From: Desulfobulbus sp. Tol-SR
Lineage (GTDB): Bacteria; Desulfobacterota; Desulfobulbia; Desulfobulbales; Desulfocapsaceae
Reading direction: 5' to 3'
DNA length: 64,000 nt
Assembly: GCA_000769715.1 (NCBI GenBank)
Contig: JROS01000008.1
Span: forward strand, 1 to 64,000
Shown here: piece by piece, positions 8,731-17,191 of the stretch
Layout: each line of letters opens with the position of its first letter
Position numbering within the stretch: position 1 is the first letter of the stretch
Notes under the pieces: generated by a model
Seen by the model: only the letters and a program-made list of their open reading frames with translations
The model's database searches: none
What the model was told of the DNA's origin: nothing
Made by a program: the position numbers and the translations under genes

Positions 8731-11094
8731 TCATCCGCAGATCTCCTGCTCGGTGCGGCTGATGATCTCCTCCTGGTGGTGGCGGTCGAGGTCGACGAAG
8801 TAGTCGCTGTAGCCGGCCACCCGCACGAGCAGGTTGCGGTACTCGTCGGGGTGCTGTTGGGCCTGGCGGAGGGTGGCGCTGTCGATCACGTTGAACTGGA
8901 TGTGGTGACCGCCGAGCCGGAAATAGGTGCGGATCAGGGCACCGAGTTTGTCGAGATCCTGGTCCGATGCCAGCACGCTCGGCAGGAAACGCTGATTGAG
9001 CAGAGTGCCGCCGGAGCGGATCTGGTCCATCTTGCTCAGCGACTTGATGACCGCCGTCGGGCCGCGGCGATCGGCGCCCTGGGAGGGTGAGGTGCCGTCC
9101 GATTCGGGCAGGTGGGCCAGGCGGCCGTTGGGGGTGGCCCCGAGCATCCGGCCGAAGTAGACATGACAGGTGGTCGACAGCATGTTGAGATGGTAGACCC
9201 CGCCCTTGGTATTGGCGCGGCCGTCGATGGCGGCGTAGAGGCTGGCGTAGACCCGCTGCATCAGTTCGTCGGCGCGGTCGTCATCGTTGCCGAAAAAGGG
9301 GGTGCGGTTCCACAGCCTCAGGCGCAGGGCCTCATGGCCCTGGAAGTTGGCGGCGAGGGCGGCGAGGAGCTGGTCCATGCTGACTGCCGCCGTATCGTAG
9401 ACATGGGTCTTGAGCGCCGAGAGCGAGTCGGTCACCGTGCCGATGCCGCAGCACTGGATGTAGGTGGTGTTGTAACGCGGCCCGCCGTCGTAGTAATCAC
9501 GGCCTTTGTCGATGCAGTCGTGGATCACCACCGAGAGGAACGGTGCCGGCGAGTACTTGGCGTACATCCGCTCGATGTAGTTGTTGACCTTGACCTTCAG
9601 GGCGACAATGTGATCGAGCTGGCGGGCGAAGGCGGCGTACAGCGCGTCGAAGTCGGCGAAGTCGCGCGGGTCGCCGGTGGCGATGCCGACCCTGGCGCCG
9701 GAGAGCGGATCGACGCCGTTGTTGAGGGTCACCTCGAGGATCTTCGGCACGTTGAGATAGCCGGTGAGGATGTAGGCCTCCTTGCCGAACGCGCCGGTCT
9801 CGATGCAGCCGCTGGTCCCGCCCTCGCGGGCATCCTCGAGAGTCTTGCCGACCCGCATCTGCTCAAGCACCACCGCGTCGGTGTTGAACACCGAGGGATA
9901 GCCGTAGCCCTGGCGGATGACCTGGGCGGCGGCCTCGAGGAAGCGCTCCGGGGTCTTGCTGCTGATGTGGACGCTCGGCTGGGGCTGCAGCAGGTGCAGT
10001 TCGTCGGCGACCTCGAGGGCGATATACGAGACCTCGCCGACGCCGTCGCTGCCGTCGGGCTTCAGGCCGCCGAGATTGATCTGGGTGAAGTCGTTGTAGG
10101 TGCCGCTCTCCTTGGCGGTCACCCCGACCTTGGGCGGGGCGGTGTGATTGTTGACCTTGATCCACAGGCAGGAGAGCAGCTCCTTGGCCCGCTCGCGGTC
10201 GAGGCTGCCGTCGGCCAGGCCCCGGTCGTAGAAGGGCTGGAGATGCTGGTCGAGGTGGCCGGGGGTCATTGCGTCCCAGCCGTTGAGCTCGGTGATGGTA
10301 CCGAGGTGGACGAACCAGTACATCTGCAGGGCCTCGTGAAGGGTATGCGGCTTTTCCGCCGGTACCCGGCGGCAGACCGCGGCGATCGCCGCCAGCTCGG
10401 CGCGGCGCTGCGGGTCGGTCTTGCCGGCCGCCATCTTTTCGGCCAGGTCGGCATGGCGGCGGGCGAAGATCATCGCCGCCTCGCAGGCGATGTGCATGGC
10501 CTGGAGCTGTTCGGCCTGATCGGCGGCGGTCGGGTCACCGAGATAGTCGAGGGATTCGAGGCGGGCGGTGATCCGCTCCTGGCACTCGCGCAGGCCGCAG
10601 CGGTAGATCGTGCCGTCGAGGGCGGTATGGCCCGGGGCCCGCTGCTCCATGAACTCGGTGAACAGTCCGGCCTCGTAAGCCGCCCGCCACTCGGCCGGCA
10701 CCTCGCGGAAGATCCGGTCGCGCATCGACCGACCCTGCCAGTAGGGGATGACGATCTCCTCGTAGGTGCGGATATCCTCCTCGGCCACCCGGTAGCTGGT
10801 CATCTCCCGGTCGTTCAATATGCGCAGGTCGAGGGCGCTGTGGCAGGTCAGCTCGGGGAAAGTCGGCACGGCCTTGGGGGCCGGCCCCCGTTCGCCGACG
10901 ATCAGCTCGTCATCACCGATAAAGATGGTCTTGTGCTCGCACAGGTGCTTGAAGCACAGGGCCCGCAGCACCGGCAGCGAGTGCCGGCCGCTGTTGTCCT
11001 GGTAGAAGCGGGTCTCCAGCACCGCCCGTTCAATCGATATCGATGGCCTGGCCTCGAAACTTGCGCGGCGAAGGCGTTCGATCCTGCTGTTCAT
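8731..11094 (-). CDS. hypD: Glycyl radical enzyme, trans-4-hydroxy-L-proline dehydratase (HypD)-like
   Basis: Glycyl radical enzymes use a thiyl radical generated from a C-terminal glycyl radical. Visible hallmarks are the active-site Cys in GGTSGCIETG (about residue 430) and the glycyl radical loop RVAGYSD (about residue 760). From memory the N-terminal half (SIERAVLETRFY, MEQRAPGHT) and ELNGWDAMTPGHLDQH closely follow HypD rather than pyruvate formate-lyase or choline TMA-lyase. HypD dehydrates trans-4-hydroxyproline to pyrroline-5-carboxylate. The track start at 11127 is too long: ATG 11094 (MNSRIERL) has GGAGG just upstream and begins 1 nt after the activase stop, giving 787 residues. No proC is seen in the window. 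A different substrate within the HypD-like clade remains possible. Confidence 0.8.
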   Translation of the reverse strand: MNSRIERLRRASFEARPSISIERAVLETRFYQDNSGRHSLPVLRALCFKHLCEHKTIFIGDDELIVGERGPAPKAVPTFPELTCHSALDLRILNDREMTSYRVAEEDIRTYEEIVIPYWQGRSMRDRIFREVPAEWRAAYEAGLFTEFMEQRAPGHTALDGTIYRCGLRECQERITARLESLDYLGDPTAADQAEQLQAMHIACEAAMIFARRHADLAEKMAAGKTDPQRRAELAAIAAVCRRVPAEKPHTLHEALQMYWFVHLGTITELNGWDAMTPGHLDQHLQPFYDRGLADGSLDRERAKELLSCLWIKVNNHTAPPKVGVTAKESGTYNDFTQINLGGLKPDGSDGVGEVSYIALEVADELHLLQPQPSVHISSKTPERFLEAAAQVIRQGYGYPSVFNTDAVVLEQMRVGKTLEDAREGGTSGCIETGAFGKEAYILTGYLNVPKILEVTLNNGVDPLSGARVGIATGDPRDFADFDALYAAFARQLDHIVALKVKVNNYIERMYAKYSPAPFLSVVIHDCIDKGRDYYDGGPRYNTTYIQCCGIGTVTDSLSALKTHVYDTAAVSMDQLLAALAANFQGHEALRLRLWNRTPFFGNDDDRADELMQRVYASLYAAIDGRANTKGGVYHLNMLSTTCHVYFGRMLGATPNGRLAHLPESDGTSPSQGADRRGPTAVIKSLSKMDQIRSGGTLLNQRFLPSVLASDQDLDKLGALIRTYFRLGGHHIQFNVIDSATLRQAQQHPDEYRNLLVRVAGYSDYFVDLDRHHQEEIISRTEQEICG

Positions 11095-11095
11095 G

Positions 11096-12010
11096 TCAAC
11101 CTCCAATAGTGACCTGGAATCCGGCACCCGTGATGATGCCGAGGAGTGAATTCATGTGTTTGCGGTCCGGCGCCGTCAGCGTCTCGCCGGGATAATCGAT
11201 GCCCAGTTTGCGGTATTTGGCCCGGCCGATGCCATGGTAGGGCAGCAGGTCGATGCCGGTGATGCCGGGCAGATCGCGAAGGAAGGCGAGGACGGCCCGG
11301 ATGTCGTCCTCGCCGTCATTGACCCCGGCCACCAGCGGGATGCGGATTCGCACCGGGTGGCCGGCGCGGCAGAGGGCGACGAGGTTGGCGAGGATCAGAG
11401 TATTGTCGACGCCGGTGGAGCGCAGGTGTCTGGCGCTGTCCATCATCTTGAGATCGTAGAGGAAAAGATCGGTTTCGGCGGCGATCGTCAGCACGGTGGC
11501 GGTGGGGGCGAAGCCGGTGGTGTCGACCGTCCGGTGGATCCGCCGCCGGCCGCACTCCTGCAGCAGCGCCAGCAGGAAGTCCGGCTGCAGCAGCGGCTCA
11601 CCGCCGGAAAATGTCACCCCGCCGCCGGAGGTGTCGTAGAACGGCCGGTCTTTCTCGATCTCCGCCATCACCGCCGCCACCGAGGTCCGCCAGCCGGTGG
11701 CCGCATGGGCCAGCGCCGGGCAGACCTCGACGCAGCGGCCGCATGCGATGCACAGGGCGGGGGTGCGGTCGATACCGTCGGCAGGATCGATTGCCAGGGC
11801 CTGCTGCGGGCAGGCGACGACGCACTCGCCGCAGCCGACGCAACGATCTCTTAAGGTGATGATCTCGATATTGGGCGACAGACCTTCCGGGTTATGGCAC
11901 CAATGGCAGGAAAGGGGGCAGCCCTTGAAGAAGACCGTTGTCCGGATCTGCGGTCCGTCATGCAGGGCGTAACCCTTGATGGCGAAAATGGTCGGGATCT
12001 TGTGATGCAT
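11096..12010 (-). CDS. hypE: Glycyl radical enzyme activase, HypE-like radical SAM protein
   Basis: This enzyme installs the glycyl radical on the neighbouring HypD-like enzyme using S-adenosylmethionine and a [4Fe-4S] cluster. The radical SAM motif CPLSCHWC lies at about residues 31-38 (counted from ATG 12010). It follows HDGPQIRTTVFFKG, a variant of the family's usual HDGPGIRTT. An inserted two-cluster ferredoxin domain follows (CVGCGECVVACP and CIACGRCVEVCP), then FSGGEPLLQ. The track ORF begins at a TTG (12028); ATG 12010 matches the family N-terminus better, although no strong ribosome-binding site is visible for either. It is transcribed upstream of hypD with 1 nt between the genes, so the pair is an operon. 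The product is oxygen-sensitive by family. Confidence 0.88.
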   Translation of the reverse strand: MHHKIPTIFAIKGYALHDGPQIRTTVFFKGCPLSCHWCHNPEGLSPNIEIITLRDRCVGCGECVVACPQQALAIDPADGIDRTPALCIACGRCVEVCPALAHAATGWRTSVAAVMAEIEKDRPFYDTSGGGVTFSGGEPLLQPDFLLALLQECGRRRIHRTVDTTGFAPTATVLTIAAETDLFLYDLKMMDSARHLRSTGVDNTLILANLVALCRAGHPVRIRIPLVAGVNDGEDDIRAVLAFLRDLPGITGIDLLPYHGIGRAKYRKLGIDYPGETLTAPDRKHMNSLLGIITGAGFQVTIGG

Positions 12011-12255
12011 TGACTTATATAACAACAATTCCTATTCTTGAACAATCACTTATCTGCAGGCCGAGAACAATTTGTCGGGGCGGGGCGGAGGTGCTGAGCG
12101 GGGGAACCATGGAAAAAGCCATTCCGCTGGATCGTGACCGACAAACGTTCTTCCTCCCGCTATCCGGATCCAGTATAACCTGAAGAGCTGCATCACTGAA
12201 CCGCAATTCCACAGTCTTCGATCCGACGTAATCGCCTTCACCAAGGAGAAACCAC

Positions 12256-12831
12256 ATGCATCTGCTCATCGTTCTGGGAAGTCCGCGCAAAAACGGCAAC
12301 AGCGAGATTCTGGCCCAACACGTGGCCAAAGGCATGGAAGAGGGCGGCGGCACGGTCGAGTATATCCGCCTTGCCGGACTCACCCTTTCACCCTGCCAGG
12401 GCTGCGGCGGCTGCGAGAAGACCGGCGAGTGCGTCATCAAGGACGATATGGGGGCGATCTATGAACGGGCCGATGCGGCGGACCGGATCCTGGTTGCCAG
12501 TCCGGTCTATTTCTATGCCCTGACCGCCCAGACCAAGGCGTTCATCGACCGTTTCCAGGCCCGCTGGTCGAGGCGCTACCTGCTCGACAACAGGTTTCGC
12601 CTGGAGGAGCAGCGCAAGGGCTACCTGCTGTCGGTGGCCGCGACCAAGGGGGCGAAGGTCTTCGACTGCAGCCTGTTGACCATGCGCTATTTCTACGAGG
12701 CCATGGACATGACCTTTGCCGACTCCTTTCTTCTCAAGGGCGTCGATCAGCGCGGCGCAGTCCGCAATCTGCCGGAGGAACTGGCGAGGGCCGAGGCCTT
12801 CGGTCGTGATATCGTCACCGGTGCGCATTGA
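12256..12831 (+). CDS. Flavodoxin family / NADPH-dependent FMN reductase-like protein
   Basis: A 191-residue flavodoxin-fold protein. The N-terminal LGSPRKNGNSEILAQ is the FMN phosphate-binding loop of the NADPH-dependent FMN reductase/iron-sulfur flavoprotein group. CQGCGGCEKTGECVIKDDM (about residues 51-69) is the cysteine-rich segment seen in iron-sulfur flavoproteins and related NAD(P)H oxidoreductases. A-SPVYFYALTAQTKAFIDR is the second flavin-binding stretch. It starts at ATG 12256 with AAGGAG upstream and is divergent from the hypE-hypD operon. Whether the cysteines bind a cluster or are used in redox chemistry is not shown. Substrate unknown. Confidence 0.8.
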   Translation: MHLLIVLGSPRKNGNSEILAQHVAKGMEEGGGTVEYIRLAGLTLSPCQGCGGCEKTGECVIKDDMGAIYERADAADRILVASPVYFYALTAQTKAFIDRFQARWSRRYLLDNRFRLEEQRKGYLLSVAATKGAKVFDCSLLTMRYFYEAMDMTFADSFLLKGVDQRGAVRNLPEELARAEAFGRDIVTGAH

Positions 12832-12944
12832 TCGGACGACAGGTTTTTCCCGTCTTTGGGGCGACTGTCTGGCCGTCTCCGGCGAGTTTACAATTCGAAG
12901 GAGCGATGGGGGGCGGGAAGAGAGAGGATATACAGGGGTAATGA

Positions 12945-12986
12945 TCCCGGAACGCCGTCTGCGAGATCCGCAACGGCGTTCCGGGA
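12945..12986. terminator. Long inverted repeat between convergent genes, probable bidirectional terminator
   Basis: A perfect 13-bp inverted repeat (TCCCGGAACGCCG / CGGCGTTCCGGGA) encloses a 16-nt centre that can itself pair (TGCG...CGCA). It sits between the convergent flavodoxin-like gene and nfnB. No long T-run follows, so it may act as a stabilising hairpin or a weak bidirectional terminator. Confidence 0.5.
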
Positions 12987-13011
12987 CTGTCTGCTCTGCC
13001 TGCCGTTGCGG

Positions 13012-14424
13012 CTACCAGCCGAGGGTCAGGTAGTTGTGGATCGAGTTGGCGGCCTGTCGCCCGGCGCCCATCGCCAGAATGACCGTGGCGGCCCCGGTGA
13101 CGATGTCGCCGCCGGCCCAGACGCCCTTCTTGGTTGTCTTGCCGGTTGCCGTGTCGGTGACGATATAGCCCCACTTGTTCAACTGCATGTCCGATGTCTC
13201 GCTGGTCAGGAGCGGATTGGCCCCGGAACCGACGGCGACGATGCAGAGGTCGCAGTCGACCAGGTACTCCGAACCCTTGATGGGGATCGGTCGCCGCCGC
13301 CCGGAGGCATCCGGTTCACCCAGTTCCATGCGCAGGCACTCCATGCCGGTAAGCCGGCCTTTTTCATTGCCGAGGTAACGGGTCGGGTTGGTCAGCAGGC
13401 ACATCTCGATACCCTCTTCTTCGGCATGGTGGATTTCAGCCTTCCTGGCCGGCATCTCGTCGCGTGAGCGGCGGTAGACGATCTTCACCGTTTCCGCCCC
13501 CAGCCGCATCGCCGTCCGCGCCGAATCCATGGCCACGTTGCCGGCCCCGAGGACCACGACGTTTTTGCCGTGTGGGATCGGAGTGTCGACATCCGGGTAC
13601 TGGTAGGCCTTCATCAGGTTGGCGCGGGTCAGGTACTCGTTGGCCGAGAGGATACCGACAAGGTTCTCGCCGGGCAGGTTCATGAATTTCGGCAGGCCGG
13701 CGCCGACGCCGACGTAGATCGCCTCATAGCCTTCGGTGAACAGTTCGTCGAGGGACACGGTGCGGCCGACGACGGCATTGCATTCGACCTTGACTCCGAG
13801 CCTGGCCAGAAAATTGACCTCCTGGGCCACGATCGCCTTGGGCAGGCGGAATTCAGGGATGCCGTAGACCAGGACGCCGCCCGGTTTGTGAAAGGCCTCG
13901 AAGATCGTGACATCATGGCCTTTGACGATCAGGTCGCCGGCCACGGTCAGGCCGGAGGGACCGGATCCGACCACCGCCACCCTCTTGCCGGTGGCCGGCT
14001 GTTTGGGTGGCAGTTCACCAGTGCCGTGCTCGCGTTCATAATCGGCACAGAAGCGTTCGAGATTACCGATGGCGACGGGCTGTCCCTTCTTGCCGACGAT
14101 GCACTGCCCTTCGCACTGGATTTCCTGCGGGCAGACCCGGCCGCAGACGGCGGGCAGGGCGTTCATTTTCCAGAGGTGGCGGATAGCGCCGCTCATATCG
14201 CCCTGGACGATGAAATCGATGAAGCCGGGTATATCGACACCGACCGGACAGCCGTTGACGCAGCCTGGTTTTTTGCACTGCAGACACCTGGAAGCCTCTT
14301 CCTGGGCCATCTTCATTGTATAACCAGTCGGAACTTCGAGAAAATTACGGGCTCTTACCTTTGGTTCCTGTTCGGGCATGGGTACCCGGGGATTCTTCCG
14401 GGCCTTCTCTGCAATATCCGCCAT
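13012..14424 (-). CDS. nfnB: NADPH-dependent ferredoxin-NADP reductase large subunit, NfnB / SudA (glutamate synthase small-subunit-like)
   Basis: The FAD-containing catalytic subunit of the electron-bifurcating NADH-dependent reduced ferredoxin:NADP+ oxidoreductase, also annotated sulfide dehydrogenase alpha or GltD-like. The N-terminus carries the two-cluster motif CLQCKKPGCVNGCPVGVDIP plus CGRVCPQEIQCEGQC. Two Rossmann folds follow (VAVVGSGPSGLTVAGDL and NVVVLGAGNVAMDSARTA), then the C-terminal WAGGDIVTGAATVILAMGAG flavin-binding motif. Length 470 residues is normal for the family. GGAGG precedes ATG 14424. It lies 86 nt downstream of nfnA on the same strand, the usual SudB-SudA order. It likely exchanges electrons between ferredoxin, NADH and NADPH in the cytoplasm; homotetrameric glutamate synthase is an alternative name for the same fold. 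Confidence 0.88.
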   Translation of the reverse strand: MADIAEKARKNPRVPMPEQEPKVRARNFLEVPTGYTMKMAQEEASRCLQCKKPGCVNGCPVGVDIPGFIDFIVQGDMSGAIRHLWKMNALPAVCGRVCPQEIQCEGQCIVGKKGQPVAIGNLERFCADYEREHGTGELPPKQPATGKRVAVVGSGPSGLTVAGDLIVKGHDVTIFEAFHKPGGVLVYGIPEFRLPKAIVAQEVNFLARLGVKVECNAVVGRTVSLDELFTEGYEAIYVGVGAGLPKFMNLPGENLVGILSANEYLTRANLMKAYQYPDVDTPIPHGKNVVVLGAGNVAMDSARTAMRLGAETVKIVYRRSRDEMPARKAEIHHAEEEGIEMCLLTNPTRYLGNEKGRLTGMECLRMELGEPDASGRRRPIPIKGSEYLVDCDLCIVAVGSGANPLLTSETSDMQLNKWGYIVTDTATGKTTKKGVWAGGDIVTGAATVILAMGAGRQAANSIHNYLTLGW

Positions 14425-14510
14425 ATTATCCTCCGTGGATAGGCTCGCTTCGGCGAGGCGTCTTGTCGTGGAATTCTCTGCTTATCTGTGTTCAGCCGGG
14501 GGACGCGACC

Positions 14511-15347
14511 CTACTTGGCATCGCGAATCGTGCAATACTGCCGGTGGCACTCCCGCTCTTCTTCCTGATAGGCCTGGAGGCGCTTGATCAGTTCATCGTA
14601 ATCGACCTGGTGGCCGTCGAATTCGGGGCCGTCGACGCAGGCGAACTTGGTCTCGCCGCCGATGGTGACCCGGCAGCCGCCGCACATGCCGGTGCCGTCG
14701 ACCATGATCGGATTCAGACTGACCATCGTCGGAACATTGTAGTCCTTGGTGATCTTGCTCACCGCCTTCATCATCGGTACCGGGCCGATCGCGACGACCA
14801 GCTTGACGCCACCGGCATCAAGGATTTCCTGCATGACCTGGGTGACGAAACCGTGATGCCCATAGGAGCCGTCATCGGTGCAGACCCGCAGGTCGTGGGA
14901 TGCCTTTTTCATTTCATCTTCCAGGATCAGCAGGTCCTTGTTCCGTGCCCCGATGATGCAGGTGACATCGTTGCCGACCTCCTTGAGACCGCGGGTGATC
15001 GGATGGAGCACGGCGACACCGGTGCCGCCGCCGACGCAGATGACCTTGCCGACCTTCTCCAGGTGGGTGGCCTTGCCTAAGGGACCGATGACGTCCTGAT
15101 AGCTGTCGCCGACCTGCAGGTCGCGGAAAAGGGCGGTCGATTTGCCGACAACCATATAAATGATGGTGATCGTACCCTTCTCCGGATCGGTGTCGGCCAT
15201 CGTCAGGGGAATCCGCTCCCCGTTCTCGTTGGCTTTCAGGATGACGAACTGTCCCGGTCGAGCCTTTTTGGCGATAAGCGGGGCCTCAATCTCGTTGAGT
15301 ATTACTGTTCCACCGGTCATCTCCTGGCGTCTCACGATTTTGAACAT
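14511..15347 (-). CDS. nfnA: Ferredoxin-NADP reductase small subunit, NfnA / SudB
   Basis: The FAD- and [2Fe-2S]-containing small subunit of NfnAB (sulfide dehydrogenase beta; PyrK/ferredoxin reductase-like). The N-terminal FAD-binding barrel includes ARPGQFVIL. A Rossmann NAD-binding half begins VICVGGGTGVAVLHPI. The C-terminal GTGMCGGCRVTIGGETKFACVDGPEFDGH carries the cysteines for the [2Fe-2S] cluster. The track ORF starts at 15413, but ATG 15347 (MFKIVRRQ) has a clear GGAGG site (CACGGAGGAAAAAATG) and the normal family N-terminus, giving 278 residues. Forms an operon with nfnB. Together they link NADH, NADPH and ferredoxin pools, which is relevant to the nitrogenase further along the window. 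Confidence 0.88.
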   Translation of the reverse strand: MFKIVRRQEMTGGTVILNEIEAPLIAKKARPGQFVILKANENGERIPLTMADTDPEKGTITIIYMVVGKSTALFRDLQVGDSYQDVIGPLGKATHLEKVGKVICVGGGTGVAVLHPITRGLKEVGNDVTCIIGARNKDLLILEDEMKKASHDLRVCTDDGSYGHHGFVTQVMQEILDAGGVKLVVAIGPVPMMKAVSKITKDYNVPTMVSLNPIMVDGTGMCGGCRVTIGGETKFACVDGPEFDGHQVDYDELIKRLQAYQEEERECHRQYCTIRDAK

Positions 15348-15557
15348 TTTTTCCTCCGTGATGAGAACATGATATGTATCGCGTGTATCGACTGCTTGGA
15401 ATCCTGTTTTCAAGACTGCAGGTAAGCATAAGTTCAGTTTTAAATCAACCCCAGATTAAAGTGATGTGGAAAGACCGAATCAAATCATTGCAAGTCGCAT
15501 ATCTCAATAAAATACGAGATGTTGCAGGACATGTAAGAGTTGTGCGCTTTGTGCGCT

Positions 15558-15947
15558 TTATGCACGGAGGACAGCCCGCAGCCGTGACAACTCGACGATG
15601 AGAATGGTTGCCCAGAGGAGGATGCTGAGGCCGGCCGCTGCAGCCGATATATCCTTGATAACCTTGATTTTGTGGTTCTCGTGGGTTTCGATGAAGTCGC
15701 ACAGGGCCTCGATGGCACTGTTGAACATCTCGGCGATCAGCATCAACGCGGTTGCCGCCATGATCAGGAGAAAATCGATCCATTGTCGGAGCAAAAAGCA
15801 GACAACCAGCGTGCTGATCGACAGAAACACCTTGTAGGAAACACTGAAATCGTAGCGGATGGCATATCGCAGGCCGGAGACGCAGACCATGATCTTGCGG
15901 ATCGGGTGATACCCTTTTTCGCCGGTGCCGAGGAACTTGTTGCGCAT
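15558..15947 (-). CDS. dgkA: Diacylglycerol kinase, DgkA family
   Basis: A 129-residue integral membrane protein with about three transmembrane segments (around residues 40-58, 60-75 and 103-123). It carries the DgkA signature AEMFNSAIEALCDFIE followed by IKVIKDISAAAAGLS. It phosphorylates diacylglycerol or undecaprenol in the inner membrane to recycle lipid intermediates. ATG 15947 is poorly supported by a ribosome-binding site, but the N-terminal FLGTGEKGYHPIRKI matches the family. It lies just downstream of a PAP2-type phosphatase gene on the same strand, a kinase-phosphatase pairing that suggests phosphatidate or undecaprenyl-phosphate turnover. Confidence 0.88.
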   Translation of the reverse strand: MRNKFLGTGEKGYHPIRKIMVCVSGLRYAIRYDFSVSYKVFLSISTLVVCFLLRQWIDFLLIMAATALMLIAEMFNSAIEALCDFIETHENHKIKVIKDISAAAAGLSILLWATILIVELSRLRAVLRA

Positions 15948-15994
15948 GGTTGCAGGTCGGGGAAGAATTTTGTCGGTTTACCCTGCGGCGGTCC

Positions 15995-16483
15995 TTATCT
16001 GGTAGTATTCAATGGAAGATGCGGGAGAATCTTCTGCACCAGCATCACCATACCGATCGCCAGGATCAGGCCGGCAATGACATCCGAGGGATAGTGGACC
16101 TGGAGGTGGATCCGCGAATAGCCGACTCCGGCTACGATCAGCAGGCAGCTGAGCGCCGTCGGCAGGGAACGGGACGGTGGCAGCCGACGGATCGCGATCA
16201 GGGTAAGTACCAGGAAAAACGTAGCCGCCTGGGCCGTGTGGGCGCTGGGAAAGGACCAGTCGGGAGGCATCGGCACCACCAGGTTGGAGACCTCCGGACG
16301 TGGGCGGCGGACGACAAGTTTGACGAGATGGACGACAATGGTAGTGGCCGGCAGGCTGAGACCGAGCAGGGCCGCATCGTTTGGCCGTCCAGCCTTAAGG
16401 AGTACAAGAGCGAGCAGGACCGTTGACGGCAGGAGGACGTACAGTGAGCCGAGCCAGGTTACGGCGGCGAGGATGGAGTCCAT
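15995..16483 (-). CDS. PAP2-family membrane phosphatase
   Basis: A type 2 phosphatidic-acid phosphatase with the three family motifs in order: KLVVRRPRP, PSAHTAQAA and SRIHLQVHYPSDV. Several hydrophobic segments indicate an inner-membrane protein. The track ORF starts at 16573, but a good -35/-10 pair lies inside that extension (16521-16549). ATG 16483 (MDSILAAVTWLGSLYVL) is therefore the likely start, giving 162 residues. It precedes dgkA with a 47-nt gap and probably shares its transcript. The likely substrate is phosphatidate or an undecaprenyl pyrophosphate; the exact one cannot be read from the sequence. Confidence 0.82.
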   Translation of the reverse strand: MDSILAAVTWLGSLYVLLPSTVLLALVLLKAGRPNDAALLGLSLPATTIVVHLVKLVVRRPRPEVSNLVVPMPPDWSFPSAHTAQAATFFLVLTLIAIRRLPPSRSLPTALSCLLIVAGVGYSRIHLQVHYPSDVIAGLILAIGMVMLVQKILPHLPLNTTR

Positions 16484-16520
16484 TGAAATCCGGGGAAAAA
16501 GGATGCTGTACACTGTGTTT

Positions 16521-16549
16521 ACGCTACTATTGAAAGGCTGAAATGTCAA
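16521..16549 (-). promoter_or_regulatory. Sigma-70-type promoter for PAP2-dgkA
   Basis: On the minus strand TTGACA (16549-16544) and TAGCGT (16526-16521) are separated by 17 bp. The element lies about 40 nt upstream of ATG 16483 and argues against the longer track ORF. Confidence 0.45.
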
Positions 16550-16817
16550 GGCGGGGCGGAACGATGCCTTCATCGCCCGGTGGCCGATGACCTTATCCGA
16601 TCAAAAGGTCTTGTTTCTGATAATCAGAGGTTATTTTCGGGAGGTGAAACAAGGCGAGTTGTGCGATTGTATCATATAACAATTCAGCAAGGTAAATATG
16701 CATGTATCTTTTCTTTTTCTTTGAAAATTTTCTACGGATAGGTAAAATTGTGCTGGGATAACCGGGATGGTATCTCAAAAACCGTTTTTTGAGAACAATG
16801 CACAAAGGAGTTAGAAG

Positions 16818-17027
16818 ATGGCTGAAGGTACTGTGAAGTGGTTTAATGATGCGAAGGGATTTGGTTTTATCGAGCAAGATGGGGGAAAGGATATCTTCGT
16901 TCATTACTCCGCGATCAAATCAGAAGGGTTCAAGTCACTCGAGGAAGGCGCCCGTGTCAGTTTCGATATCGTTCAGGGACCAAAGGGACCTGCTGCTGAC
17001 AATGTTGTAAAGATCAAAGGGAAATAG
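16818..17027 (+). CDS. csp: Cold-shock domain protein, CspA family
   Basis: A 69-residue single cold-shock domain that binds single-stranded RNA or DNA. It has the canonical RNP1 and RNP2 motifs, KGFGFIEQD and DIFVHYSAI, preceded by GTVKWFNDA. Full length for the family. A strong ribosome-binding site (AAAGGAGTTAGAAG) precedes ATG 16818. It stands alone, with an AT-rich leader of about 240 nt between it and the divergent PAP2 gene. Such long leaders often carry cold-responsive RNA structure, but no specific cold-shock box could be identified here. Confidence 0.96.
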   Translation: MAEGTVKWFNDAKGFGFIEQDGGKDIFVHYSAIKSEGFKSLEEGARVSFDIVQGPKGPAADNVVKIKGK

Positions 17028-17191
17028 TCTTTCTACGCTTCTCTGCTGCCGGCATTGGCGCGGAGTTCATCTCTGATCAGGCGTCATGGAATTGGCGGTC
17101 GGTCTTTCCATGGCGCTTTTTTTTGTCGGCGATCCACCGCGTTCGCTCGAGAGGGTGTCGCACATCGGTTATTTCCGTAAACGCTGACGAT

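Noticed and set aside
9112-11109. 665-aa plus-strand ORF opposite hypD
   Set aside because: Shadow of the glycyl radical enzyme; composition is repetitive and no domain is visible.
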